From assembly GCF_006345815.1 (NCBI RefSeq), contig NZ_VCIG01000042.1, forward strand, positions 186,001-250,000: a stretch of 64,000 nt of DNA, in the 5' to 3' direction. The translations under genes and the position numbers were made by a program. Below the pieces are notes generated by a model. That model was given only the letters and a program-made list of their open reading frames with translations, was not told the origin of the DNA and did no database searches. The DNA comes from Ochrobactrum sp. CGA5 (GTDB lineage: Bacteria; Pseudomonadota; Alphaproteobacteria; Rhizobiales; Rhizobiaceae). Of this stretch, positions 35,621-44,432 are shown in pieces (position 1 is the stretch's first letter; every line of letters begins with the position of its first letter).

Positions 35621-37168
35621 TTAACTTCCCGCGTCTTCGGCAATTGGGAGGACAACGCGAAACAGTGCGCCGCGCTCCAGTGGAGTATAGGAAATCTCGC
35701 CGCCAAAACGTTCCACCAGCCGCTGGCTGAGTGCCAGACCGAGGCCGGTTCCTTCCGTCCGGCTGGTGGTAAAAGGGGTGAAGAGGCGCGGCAAGAGATC
35801 AGGCGCAACGCCGGGGCCATTGTCCGCAATTTCAAGAATCGCGACCGACCCGTCGGCTTTCAGCGATGCATTAACCCACCGGTTTTGATCATCGTCATGA
35901 AACGATTCAATCGCGTTGCGCAGAAGATTGAACATCACCTGCTCCATTTCCACCGGATCAACAGCGGCCATCAAAGGTGTTTCGGGCATCACAAGCTCAA
36001 CTTTGACATTCTGCCGAGCGGCTTCCGACGTCAGCAAGGCCTCGACGTTCTGAAGCGACAGGCGCAAATCGGCAGGTGCCGTCTGTCGCTGCTGCGGACG
36101 AGACCAATTGCGCAACCGATCCAGAATTGCCGATGCGCGACGCGCCTGATCCACCATATCCTCCAGCGCTTGGGCGACGGCCTCCGTATTGGCGCGGATC
36201 AACAAGCGGCGCCCTGCCTGCGCCCCGGCGAGAATTGCCGTCAGAGGCTGTGTAAGTTCATGCGCCATCCCGCTTGCCATTTCACCCATCACGTTGACAC
36301 GGGAAGCGTGAGCCAGCCGGGCATCTAAGCCGCTCAGTTCTGCCTGACGTTCCGCATGGCGTGTACGTTGTGTCTGGCGCACGATGACTAACCCGCCAAA
36401 GAACAGCAGATTCACGAGGACAAGAAGCGGGATCAATTGGTCAAGAGGCAACAGATCAGTCCATTTCATGGCAAGCGCGGTCTGGAAAAGAAGCGGCTGT
36501 GTGGCACTGCCCAGTTTTTTGGAGAAACGCGCTTCGCCAAAGGAGACAGGGCTGCTGAACAGAACGGTTCCGTCGGGCATGACAATGCGTCGGGCAACGC
36601 CTTCACGGTTCCAGAACGCGTCGTCAGAGGTGATCAGGCTGCCAGCATCGATCGCCAGTGCCAGGCCGTCGCGCGGATTATCCGTATTCGGGCTGCGTTT
36701 TACGATCAAATAGTGTCCGGGCCGTGCCGTCGGTGCCAACAATTCGGGAACGCCACGGGATAAGCGAACCGCAGCCCGTATGGCATCGGCCAGTTCCGGT
36801 TCCATCCTTCTGGTGCCGGTCACCGGGACAGTTGGCTCCATCGGCACCAATTGAATCTCATCTATGCGCGGATAGAAGCGAATGACCGTTGCCGCCACTT
36901 CAACGAAAACATCGTCCTGCGAGAGATCGGCTGTTCGCACTTTGGATTGAGCAATCGTCGAAAGCGCCGTCAAATGGGCATCGTGTTGATCGGCACGTTG
37001 TGAAGCCTCACGGTGCAACGTAAAGCTTGCAGTTTGAAGGTCGGACAACAAAGCGGAACGCTCATAGACAATAAGGCCACCGATCGCCAGAAGATTGAAC
37101 AGCAACCACATGAAGAGCGGAAGCGCGTCAGATCGGGTGCTTCTGGTGTGGAGGTTCATAAATTGCAT
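35621..37168 (-). CDS. Membrane sensor histidine kinase
   Basis: This 515-residue protein has membrane helices at about 17-36 and 243-263 that bracket a roughly 200-residue periplasmic sensor without a recognised named domain. The kinase core has the H-box Met-Ala-His-Glu-Leu-Thr-Gln-Pro-Leu, the N-box Asn-Ala-Ile-Glu-Ser, and G-boxes Asp-Asn-Gly-Pro-Gly and Gly-Thr-Gly-Leu-Gly-Leu-Ala-Leu. The H-box form (Glu-Leu-Thr-Gln-Pro-Leu) is that of the HisKA class seen in FixL and DctB. It heads a three-gene unit with the response regulator and the GlcG/HbpS-like protein. An ATG at 37159 is an alternative start. Confidence 0.9.
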   Translation of the reverse strand: MQFMNLHTRSTRSDALPLFMWLLFNLLAIGGLIVYERSALLSDLQTASFTLHREASQRADQHDAHLTALSTIAQSKVRTADLSQDDVFVEVAATVIRFYPRIDEIQLVPMEPTVPVTGTRRMEPELADAIRAAVRLSRGVPELLAPTARPGHYLIVKRSPNTDNPRDGLALAIDAGSLITSDDAFWNREGVARRIVMPDGTVLFSSPVSFGEARFSKKLGSATQPLLFQTALAMKWTDLLPLDQLIPLLVLVNLLFFGGLVIVRQTQRTRHAERQAELSGLDARLAHASRVNVMGEMASGMAHELTQPLTAILAGAQAGRRLLIRANTEAVAQALEDMVDQARRASAILDRLRNWSRPQQRQTAPADLRLSLQNVEALLTSEAARQNVKVELVMPETPLMAAVDPVEMEQVMFNLLRNAIESFHDDDQNRWVNASLKADGSVAILEIADNGPGVAPDLLPRLFTPFTTSRTEGTGLGLALSQRLVERFGGEISYTPLERGALFRVVLPIAEDAGS

Positions 37169-37250
37169 CCCGGTATCGGCTGCTGTTCAGAAAGAATATT
37201 GCACCAACTGACAATTATAATTCGGTCAAGCCTTGTGAGTTATGGGAGTT

Positions 37251-38750
37251 TCATGAGGCTGGCAAATGTGGTGTCGCCCGAAAGGCCGCTGCCAGTTTTC
37301 TGACCGCGACCTCGATTTCTGTCGGCGTATAGGCCGCAAATCCCATCAGGAAGCCAGCCCTTCCATTACCGGCAGCATAAAGCCCGGACAAGCCAAGGAG
37401 TTCAATGCCGACACGTTGGGCAGCGGCGACAGCATTGCGCTCCGACAAATCACCGGTGAGCAAGCAAGACATTTGCAACCCTCCGGCAGATACATGCGGC
37501 TCAACAAAATCCGCCAGATGTCTTTCGATCAACCCCGCAAGCACATCGCGCCGTTCCGCATAGATGCTGCGCATGGCACGGACATATGCCCCGAAATGTC
37601 CACCCTCCATAAACCGGGCAAGCGTCAACTGCGCAATTGGTGCGGAATGCCCGTCGAGCAGAGTGCGCGCAACGGTCATCGGCCTGACCAGTTGCGGCGG
37701 CAAGACCATGTAGCCGATCCGCAGACCCGGAAAGAGCGATTTGGTGAAAGTGCCAATATAGATTGTCCGGTCATGCCGGTCGAGGCCTTGAACACAGGCT
37801 GTAGGCTTTCCAGCGTAATGAAACTCGCTGTCATAATCGTCTTCGATAATCCATGCCTGCTGGCGGGCAGCCCATTCGATCAGCGCCAGGCGGCGATCCA
37901 GCGACAGGGTCGCACCAGTTGGAAACTGGTGCGAAGGCGTGAGAAACACGGCCTTGGCCTTGTTTGTTTCGCTTGCCATCCGCTCGATCACAATGCCCTG
38001 GTCGTCCACGCTGACCGGGACTGATTCAAGACCTGCAGCATCGAACGCCTTGCGTGCACCGTAATAGGCCGGGTCCTCAATGAAGATGCGGTCGCCGGGA
38101 TCGAACAGCATGTTTGCACACAGAGCCAACGCCTGTTGTGAGCTGGTCAGGATCAGAACCCTGTCAGGAGTCGCACGACCGCCGCGCTCCAGGTTCACAT
38201 ATTCGGCGACAGCACGTCGCAAAGGCTCGGTTCCCTGCGGATGCCCGTGCAGCAACGCCCGCGTACCGGCTTCCTTCAACACCTGCCGTCCCAGACGTTC
38301 CCAAAGCGGAAGCGGGAAGTTCCGGGTCTCGGGAACGCCATGAGCGAAAGGCCGCGGCGTCAGCAGCTCACGCACGCCACCGCTGCGAAACATGACCGCT
38401 CCGCGCTTGCTCAGATTGGGTGCCTGATTGCGCAGAAGAGCGTCGCGCTGGGACACACTGCGTCCGGGCGTGAACTCCGTTATCTGCGCCACAAAACTGC
38501 CGCTGCCTACCCGGCGGTCGATGAAGCCCTCCGCGTGCAGTTGCGTATAAGCGGCTTCGATCGTGTCTCGGGACACACCCAACGATCTGGCGAGACCGCG
38601 CGAAGCCGGAAGCGCTTTTCCCGGCCCAAGCGCCCCATCGACAATCAATTGCCGGATTGATCGCTGGATGCGGGCGTGGAGCGGCATAGCCGCATGGGCG
38701 GGGTGGGCGATCCACGCCTTCACCGTTTCAAGTTGGGAGTGCTTGAACAA
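37251..38750 (-). CDS. pdxR: MocR-family regulator, PdxR type (GntR domain fused to aminotransferase fold)
   Basis: The protein has 499 residues. Residues about 20-90 are a GntR winged helix (Gly-Lys-Ala-Leu-Pro-Ala-Ser-Arg-Gly-Leu-Ala, Val-Ser-Arg-Asp-Thr-Ile). The rest is a fold-type I aminotransferase domain with Glu-Asp-Asp-Tyr-Asp-Ser-Glu-Phe and a PLP-binding lysine in Gly-Thr-Phe-Thr-Lys-Ser-Leu-Phe-Pro-Gly. PdxR proteins sense pyridoxal phosphate and control vitamin B6 supply. The divergent neighbours are a permease and pyridoxal kinase, which supports the PdxR assignment over other MocR types. The start is 109 bases from the permease ATG, so one intergenic site can serve both. Confidence 0.85.
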   Translation of the reverse strand: MFKHSQLETVKAWIAHPAHAAMPLHARIQRSIRQLIVDGALGPGKALPASRGLARSLGVSRDTIEAAYTQLHAEGFIDRRVGSGSFVAQITEFTPGRSVSQRDALLRNQAPNLSKRGAVMFRSGGVRELLTPRPFAHGVPETRNFPLPLWERLGRQVLKEAGTRALLHGHPQGTEPLRRAVAEYVNLERGGRATPDRVLILTSSQQALALCANMLFDPGDRIFIEDPAYYGARKAFDAAGLESVPVSVDDQGIVIERMASETNKAKAVFLTPSHQFPTGATLSLDRRLALIEWAARQQAWIIEDDYDSEFHYAGKPTACVQGLDRHDRTIYIGTFTKSLFPGLRIGYMVLPPQLVRPMTVARTLLDGHSAPIAQLTLARFMEGGHFGAYVRAMRSIYAERRDVLAGLIERHLADFVEPHVSAGGLQMSCLLTGDLSERNAVAAAQRVGIELLGLSGLYAAGNGRAGFLMGFAAYTPTEIEVAVRKLAAAFRATPHLPAS

Positions 38751-38859
38751 ATGGACTGGTCCTAATTGCCAAAATGGATGGAACTATCAGGCCATTAAAC
38801 GACTAGTTGTCAAGCTATCTTGTCGGCCACGCGCCTCGATTCCCAGGAGGTTTCCCAGG
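38751..38859. promoter_or_regulatory. Divergent promoter/operator of pdxR and the permease-pdxY operon
   Basis: The 109-base gap holds an imperfect GGACTGGTCC palindrome at 38753-38762 and a second TGGA start (TGGAACTATC) about 33 bases further, on the same strand. MocR regulators often bind direct repeats of this size. The permease ribosome site AGGAGG lies at 38845-38850. Assignment as operator is inference from position. Confidence 0.4.
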
Positions 38860-40095
38860 ATGGTTTCATCCCGCGCTTCAACATCAAAAATCCGCTTGAG
38901 CGATCTTACTCATCCAATCGTGGCGGGCCTGATCTCCGTCATCGTGAATTATGGCGGTACTTTCATTCTTGTTTTTCAGGCAGCAAAAGTTGCAGAACTG
39001 AGCCCGGAGCAGACCGCCTCCTGGGTTTGGTCTGTCTCCATCGGCGTCGGCCTGACGGGTCTCTACCTCAGTTGGCGTTATCGCGAGCCGATCATCACCG
39101 CCTGGTCGACGCCCGCCGCTGCCTTTCTTGTCACAGCGCTCGCCACCACACCCTATGCCGAGGCGATCGGTGCCTATATGATTTCGGCCCTGGCTTTCAT
39201 TATTCTCGGTGTGTCAGGTTATTTTGAGAAAGTCATTCGGCTGATACCGTCAGGCATAGCTTCAGGCCTGTTGGCCGGAATTCTGCTGCAATTCGGAATC
39301 GGAGCCTTCGGTGGCGCCACAGCCGATCCCACGCTGATCGGACTGCTGATTGTTGCCTACGTCGTTTTGAAACGGTTTTCCGCCCGCTACGCCGTGGTTG
39401 GCATACTCGTGCTTGGGCTGGCTTTTCTACTTTTACAAAACCGGGTCGACCTGTCTGGACTGCGGCTGGAGTTTGCAGTTCCGGTTTTCACCATGCCCGA
39501 ATTCTCTCTCAATGCCCTGCTGTCTGTCGCGCTACCATTGTTCCTCATCACACTGACAGGACAGTACATGCCCGGAATGCTGGTTCTGCGCAATGACGGT
39601 TTCAAAACCAGCGCTAATCCAATCGTCACCGCAACAGGTCTCGGTTCGCTCATCATGGCTCCCTTCGGGTCGCATGCCTTCAACATCGCGGCAATCACGG
39701 CGGCAATCGCGACCGGACCCGAAGCACACGAGGATTCATCAAAGCGCTGGATCGCCGGTATTGCGGCCGGTGTCTTCTACGTGCTGGTCGGCGTGTTCGG
39801 CGTGACGCTCGCCGCTGTTTTCATGGCATTTCCGGCAAGCTTCATCACAACGCTCGCAGGTCTGGCTCTGTTGGGCACGATTGGAAACAGCCTGGCTGGT
39901 GCCATGTCTGACCCTACAAACCGCGAGGCAGCGTTGATCACGTTTCTGGCCTCGGCTGCGAACATCAATCTCTTCGGCATCGGCGGAGCCTTCTGGGGAC
40001 TGATAATCGGGCTTGTTGCCTATGTCGTTCTCAATGGTCGCCTGCCGCGCCGTGAACGGACTGACCTGGCCGTCAGCGAGGGAACTGTGAAATGA
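38860..40095 (+). CDS. BenE-like permease, possible vitamin B6 transporter
   Basis: The ATG at 38860, nine bases after AGGAGG, gives 411 residues; upstream in-frame sequence runs through the divergent regulator and is not real. About 11-12 membrane helices are visible. The benzoate-transporter (BenE) features Ala-Ala-Lys-Val-Ala-Glu-Leu-Ser-Pro, Trp-Ser-Thr-Pro-Ala-Ala-Ala and Gly-Ser-His-Ala-Phe-Asn-Ile-Ala-Ala-Ile are present. BenE proteins import benzoate, but no benzoate genes are nearby. Its stop overlaps the start of pyridoxal kinase by four bases, and a PdxR-type regulator is divergent. The cargo may therefore be pyridoxal, pyridoxine or pyridoxamine. Confidence 0.85.
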   Translation: MVSSRASTSKIRLSDLTHPIVAGLISVIVNYGGTFILVFQAAKVAELSPEQTASWVWSVSIGVGLTGLYLSWRYREPIITAWSTPAAAFLVTALATTPYAEAIGAYMISALAFIILGVSGYFEKVIRLIPSGIASGLLAGILLQFGIGAFGGATADPTLIGLLIVAYVVLKRFSARYAVVGILVLGLAFLLLQNRVDLSGLRLEFAVPVFTMPEFSLNALLSVALPLFLITLTGQYMPGMLVLRNDGFKTSANPIVTATGLGSLIMAPFGSHAFNIAAITAAIATGPEAHEDSSKRWIAGIAAGVFYVLVGVFGVTLAAVFMAFPASFITTLAGLALLGTIGNSLAGAMSDPTNREAALITFLASAANINLFGIGGAFWGLIIGLVAYVVLNGRLPRRERTDLAVSEGTVK

Positions 40096-40937
40096 TTGCG
40101 AAAATCCACGGCATGACCACCTCCATCATTTCAATCCAGAGCCAGGTCGTGCACGGGCATGTTGGCAACAGCGCTGCGGTTCTGCCCATGCAGGCCCATG
40201 GGCTGAATGTCGCTGCGGTCCCCACGACCTTGTTGTCCAACAATCCGCATTTCGAAACCATGCGCGGGCGGGTTCTCGAATCCGAACTGGTCGGCGATCT
40301 CCTGCGCGGCGTTGAAGAACGCGGTCTGATTGAAACAAGCCGCTATATAGTCTCGGGCTATCTCGGTTCTCAGGCAAACGGAGATGTGGTCGCCGCGTTC
40401 GTCGAACGCGCGCGTCGGATCAATCCAGACATAAAGTATATTTGCGATCCGGTAATGGGCGATGCGAATCTTGGCATCTTCGTTGCCGATCCAGTAGTGG
40501 AATGTATCATCGAGAGACTTGTTCCGCTGGCCGATCTGCTGACCCCCAACCAGTTCGAGCTAGGGCTTGTCGCAAGCACCGAACCAACATCCTGGTCTGC
40601 GCTTGAAGCCGCTGCCGGTCAGGTGCAGGCGCATCGCGGCGCAAGACTGGTCGTGACAGGTTGCAATCTCGCTGACACGCCAGCTGGCTTGCTGGAAAAT
40701 GTCGTCTTCGATCAGGAAACCTGTACGCGGCTGACCTCGCCGCGCCTGCCAATCGTACCAGTCGGGACCGGCGATCTTTTCACCGGTCTCCTGACCGCCA
40801 AACTTACGCGAGGCCACACACTGGTCGACGCAGCGCGCGGTGCCGCTGTCACCATTTCCGAGGTCCTAAGGCGTACAATGGGGGCCGGAGAACATGACAT
40901 GCAGCTCGCCAGCGTTATCGATGTCCTCGGCTCCTAG
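40092..40937 (+). CDS. pdxY: Pyridoxal kinase
   Basis: The protein has 281 residues. Near the N-terminus is Ser-Gln-Val-Val-His-Gly-His-Val-Gly-Asn-Ser-Ala, the pyridoxal-kinase signature. Asp-Pro-Val-Met-Gly-Asp and the C-terminal ATP/anion-hole motif Val-Gly-Thr-Gly-Asp-Leu-Phe-Thr-Gly-Leu with catalytic Asp follow. It phosphorylates pyridoxal (and perhaps pyridoxine) at the 5' hydroxyl to trap it in the cell as PLP. The ATG overlaps the permease stop (ATGA), so import and phosphorylation are coupled. Salvage of B6 is the clear role. Confidence 0.93.
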   Translation: MIAKIHGMTTSIISIQSQVVHGHVGNSAAVLPMQAHGLNVAAVPTTLLSNNPHFETMRGRVLESELVGDLLRGVEERGLIETSRYIVSGYLGSQANGDVVAAFVERARRINPDIKYICDPVMGDANLGIFVADPVVECIIERLVPLADLLTPNQFELGLVASTEPTSWSALEAAAGQVQAHRGARLVVTGCNLADTPAGLLENVVFDQETCTRLTSPRLPIVPVGTGDLFTGLLTAKLTRGHTLVDAARGAAVTISEVLRRTMGAGEHDMQLASVIDVLGS

Positions 40938-41023
40938 AGGTCCGGTTGAAAACGGGCACTAAAGCCGGTTTGCTCCTATGGGACCTGCTACAGGCGAAAG
41001 CCTCGTGATTGGGACCAAGTCGT

Positions 41024-42460
41024 TTAGAGACTGCTCACCAGACGGTGCGAGACGTTTTTTACGACCGTATAATGATGCAGTCCTTCGGCGCCGCCTTCTC
41101 GGCCAAGTCCGCTTTCCTTGACGCCCCCAAACGGTGTTTCGGCAACGGAAGCCTCAAGCGTGTTGATCGAGACGTTTCCCGCTTCTAGCCCCGACATCAG
41201 ACGATCCACATTCTCCGCTGAGTTTGCGAAGCCATACGCCGCCAGACCGAACGGAAGCGAATTCGCCTTCTCAATAGCCGCATCAAGAGACGCAACCGGA
41301 TTGATCAGTGCCAGCGGACCGAACGGCTCCTCCGACATCGCACGGGCATCGTCCGGCAATTCAGCCAGAGCCGTGGGCGGGAAGAAATAGCCATTGTTCT
41401 TCAGGCGATGACCACCGAAAAGCAGTTTTGCGCCCTTCGCCTCGGCGTCGCTAACCAGCTCTTCCAGCGCCATGACGCGACGATCATTGGCAACAGGGCC
41501 CATCTGCACCCCCTCATCCAAGCCGTTGCCGACACGGATCGATTGCGCTGTTTCGATAAACGCCGCGGTGAACCGTTCATAGTGGCTTTCATGAACGAAG
41601 AAGCGCGTCGGCGATGTGCAAACCTGACCCGAGTTGCGGTATTTGCGGCGCGCCGAGGCGATGCCCGCGACGACCGGATCAGCATCCTCGCAAACGATCA
41701 CGGGCGCATGGCCGCCGAGTTCCATCAGAGCCGGTTTCATGTGGCGTGCAGCTATTTCGGTCAGATGTTTGCCAACAACAGTCGATCCGGTGAACGCAAT
41801 GGCCCGGATTTCGGGGCGTGGGATGAGGAATTGCGAGATATCGGCTGGAACGCCGAAAACCAGATTCAACACGCCTGCTGGCAATCCTGCGTCCTGGAAG
41901 GCGCGCGCGATGTGCGTCACCGCCGTTGGCGTTTCCTCGGAAGCTTTCAGGATGATGGAGCAACCGGCAGCCAGAGCGCCCGCAATCTTGCGGGCCGGCT
42001 GGCTCATCGGGAAATTCCACGGTGCAAATGCCGCGACCGGACCGATCGGCTCGTGCACGACGATATAGCGAATGCCGGGTGCGCTCGGAATAACACGGCC
42101 ATAGAAACGAATGCACTCGCCAGCATCCCATTCAAAGAATTCACATCCGCGAATAACCTCAAGTCGGGCTTCGGTGATCGGTTTCCCGTTTTCCAGCGTG
42201 ATCGCACGCGCGATCTCCTCCTGCCGCTCACGCATAAGCGCCGCCGCCTTCATAATGATTGCAGCACGGGCCGCAGGCGCAGTTTTGCGCCAGACCTGAT
42301 AGCCATTCCACGCCGCCTGAAGTGCAGCTTCCAGATCCTCCCGTTCTGCGACCGCAACCTGTCCGATTTCGGTCTCGTCCGCCGGATTGATGATGGGAAG
42401 CGTATTGACGGTCTTGCGCCACTCACCGCCTATGAAAAGCTGCACGTCGGATTTTTGCAT
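41024..42460 (-). CDS. NAD(P)-dependent aldehyde dehydrogenase (succinate-semialdehyde-dehydrogenase-like)
   Basis: The ATG at 42458-42460 follows GAGG; 478 residues. The catalytic glutamate is in Glu-Leu-Gly-Gly-His-Ala-Pro, the catalytic cysteine in Ser-Gly-Gln-Val-Cys-Thr-Ser, and the cofactor segment is Pro-Trp-Asn-Phe-Pro-Met-Ser-Gln with Phe-Thr-Gly-Ser-Thr. It is closest in style to GabD-type semialdehyde dehydrogenases, but aminomuconate-semialdehyde dehydrogenases belong to the same superfamily. It is the last gene of the operon with 3-hydroxyanthranilate dioxygenase, so oxidation of a ring-cleavage semialdehyde is likely. A 213-base gap separates it from the preceding hydrolase gene. 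Confidence 0.88.
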   Translation of the reverse strand: MQKSDVQLFIGGEWRKTVNTLPIINPADETEIGQVAVAEREDLEAALQAAWNGYQVWRKTAPAARAAIIMKAAALMRERQEEIARAITLENGKPITEARLEVIRGCEFFEWDAGECIRFYGRVIPSAPGIRYIVVHEPIGPVAAFAPWNFPMSQPARKIAGALAAGCSIILKASEETPTAVTHIARAFQDAGLPAGVLNLVFGVPADISQFLIPRPEIRAIAFTGSTVVGKHLTEIAARHMKPALMELGGHAPVIVCEDADPVVAGIASARRKYRNSGQVCTSPTRFFVHESHYERFTAAFIETAQSIRVGNGLDEGVQMGPVANDRRVMALEELVSDAEAKGAKLLFGGHRLKNNGYFFPPTALAELPDDARAMSEEPFGPLALINPVASLDAAIEKANSLPFGLAAYGFANSAENVDRLMSGLEAGNVSINTLEASVAETPFGGVKESGLGREGGAEGLHHYTVVKNVSHRLVSSL

Positions 42461-42673
42461 CAGAAAGCCTCTGCAATCTAGAAATTCGGGCCACGCCCAG
42501 ATCATCGTTACGGTCACAATGGAATGTTTTAATTCATGCGACAATTCATCTTGAAACTATATATCCATGAGGATAATCGCATGAATTAAGACAAACGCCG
42601 ACAAAGCTTTCCCGCGCAAGACTGCAAGCAGCGCATTACGACGCGGTCACAGGTTTCTCTTTGGAAATGCGCG

Positions 42674-43579
42674 CTAACGGATGCTGCGAATGCCAGCGAG
42701 CAAAGCCTGTGACATCTCGGTTTCGGGCGCACACCAGTCCATCAGAATATCGTAATGGTTTCGGCTGGCGACCTCGATGGTTTCCGCCACTCCGCCTGCC
42801 GCAGTCCAGCCCTCGGCATAAGCGCGCGACTGACGCTTGAAGCCATCCGCCTCATGCTCTGCCCATGCCACCGTAATCGGACAGCCGCACTCGGGAATGT
42901 GCCTTAGCGGGCTGAGCAGATCGACGTCAGCCGGGCTGAGATTCAACCACTCCTGCGGAAAAGTTGCCGCCAGGGGCGCAAGCTCGAAAAGTCCGCTGAC
43001 CGGCATGCCAAACTTCACAACGTCTGACGGCAAGCCGAAATCACCATGCCAACCTTCAGCAAGAAGCGCTCCGGCAAGGTGGCCGCCCGCTGAACTCCCT
43101 CCGACCGCTATCCGGTCCGGGTCGAGACCATACGCCCGTCCGTGATGCCAGACGAAAGCAAGGGCTGCACGCACCTCCCGTGTAATCTCCGCTAGCGATG
43201 CTTCCGGCGCCAAACGATAATCAACAGTGACAGTCGCAATACCTTCGGCTGCGAGCATTCCCGCCATCATGGAGGAATCCTCCTTCGACAGAGCACGCCA
43301 GTAACCACCGTGAACGAACACAAATACCGGGTTCAATCCGCCCAGGGACGGCGGGCCGAAGATATCGACCCGCTGTCCGCTTTCTTCGTCATAGATCACA
43401 TCGAAATGTCGGCCCCAATCGGTGCGGGGCGCAACACTTGCCTCGCGATAGCGCACCATTTCGGCGGCAAACTCTTCCGGTGTAACAGTGGCCTTGGCAT
43501 TATAGTCACGATCAAGCTGGGCAGGGTCGAAGCCTGCTTCTTCAGCCAGACACGACATGCCATCTTTGTTCTTCCACAT
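42674..43579 (-). CDS. Alpha/beta hydrolase, kynurenine-formamidase/esterase-like
   Basis: This 301-residue protein has the oxyanion motif His-Gly-Gly-Tyr-Trp-Arg near residue 92. The nucleophile is in Gly-Gly-Ser-Ser-Ala-Gly-Gly, and Asn-His-Tyr-Asp near the C-terminus probably holds the catalytic histidine. The His-Gly-Gly-Tyr-Trp form occurs in kynurenine formamidases and related hormone-sensitive-lipase-type esterases. In an operon with 3-hydroxyanthranilate dioxygenase it could deacylate an N-acyl anthranilate or formylkynurenine-like precursor. Ester or amide hydrolysis of another aromatic derivative is equally possible. Confidence 0.83.
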   Translation of the reverse strand: MWKNKDGMSCLAEEAGFDPAQLDRDYNAKATVTPEEFAAEMVRYREASVAPRTDWGRHFDVIYDEESGQRVDIFGPPSLGGLNPVFVFVHGGYWRALSKEDSSMMAGMLAAEGIATVTVDYRLAPEASLAEITREVRAALAFVWHHGRAYGLDPDRIAVGGSSAGGHLAGALLAEGWHGDFGLPSDVVKFGMPVSGLFELAPLAATFPQEWLNLSPADVDLLSPLRHIPECGCPITVAWAEHEADGFKRQSRAYAEGWTAAGGVAETIEVASRNHYDILMDWCAPETEMSQALLAGIRSIR

Positions 43580-43619
43580 ATCTACGTTCCAAGCCGTTTC
43601 ACACTTTGCGGGATGCGCT

Positions 43620-44432
43620 CTAAATCACGGTCGTAGCGACGCGGTTCTCGATAACGCGGACCAGACCAAGGGCGGTCATTTCAGATGATTTCGGGTTGGT
43701 TGCGAGCGGGCCATTTTCAAACCGCAAATGCATCCTGCCGAAATCGCCCTCGGCTATGATCTCATGGGTGTTGAGGCGCGCTGCCGGGTCCGCAACCAAT
43801 GTAACGCGGGTACGATCAAGACCAATCCCGGCAAGTGAAGCAATCACCGCGACATTGGCATTCTGCGGAAAAGCATCTGCTGCCCTGCGGGCTGTATCCG
43901 TGAAGAAAACCGTGGCCTCGCTGATTTCGTCAAGCCGCACCAGTTGGGCGGCTGGAGTTCCCACCCATGCATTTGCTGGCTTGATGATGCGATGCTCGAC
44001 ACTTTCAATCGAAAGCCGGCTTGCTGCCGAAAGCGCGTCGATGCCGCCGAGCGCGCCAGGTGGAATAATCAGTTTCGCACCGCTGGCCGAAGCCGCGTCC
44101 TTCAGCCTTTGAAACAAGGCATCATCTACGAAAGCCGACGTCGATGAAACCGCGAAATCCATTCCGGCGGAGAGCGCCGCTTCGCCCCACGGCAAGACGC
44201 TGGGGCGACCTGCCGCCTCCACCACTAGACTTGCGCCGGTGGCTGCAAGCTCGGCAAAATTTTCGATAAGCACGGCTCCGGCAGGCAGTCCGTCGCGGGG
44301 GCCCGACTTGTCACGCACCGCAATCGCGCCGATCTTTACGGAACTTTTCCGCTCTGCGAGAAGGTCCGAAACCCGCTTGCCGATAGCACCCCATCCGACG
44401 AGGACGATTGTCTCAGATACCGACATAGGCAT
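43620..44432 (-). CDS. nadX: Aspartate-dehydrogenase-like (NadX family) enzyme
   Basis: The 270-residue protein starts at an ATG (44432; alternative 44426) inside the end of livF. A nucleotide-binding Gly-Trp-Gly-Ala-Ile-Gly is at the N-terminus. The family signature Pro-Pro-Gly-Ala-Leu-Gly-Gly-Ile-Asp-Ala-Leu follows near residue 125, then Lys-Pro-Ala-Asn-Ala-Trp-Val-Gly-Thr-Pro-Ala and a C-terminal Asn-Pro-Lys-Ser-Ser. NadX oxidises aspartate to iminoaspartate for NAD synthesis, but catabolic homologues exist. Inside this aromatic operon it may oxidise or reduce an amino or imino intermediate. The symbol reflects family only. Confidence 0.75.
   Translation of the reverse strand: MPMSVSETIVLVGWGAIGKRVSDLLAERKSSVKIGAIAVRDKSGPRDGLPAGAVLIENFAELAATGASLVVEAAGRPSVLPWGEAALSAGMDFAVSSTSAFVDDALFQRLKDAASASGAKLIIPPGALGGIDALSAASRLSIESVEHRIIKPANAWVGTPAAQLVRLDEISEATVFFTDTARRAADAFPQNANVAVIASLAGIGLDRTRVTLVADPAARLNTHEIIAEGDFGRMHLRFENGPLATNPKSSEMTALGLVRVIENRVATTVI

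Noticed and set aside
38563..38859. Longer start for the BenE-like permease
   Set aside because: The extra 99 codons are antisense to the helix-turn-helix of the PdxR-type regulator; AGGAGG precedes the ATG at 38860.
40938..41023. Possible terminator between pdxY and the aldehyde dehydrogenase gene
   Set aside because: Two weak stems can be drawn (one with a mismatch, one of four pairs with a GAAA loop) but neither has a T-run, so I do not list it as a feature.
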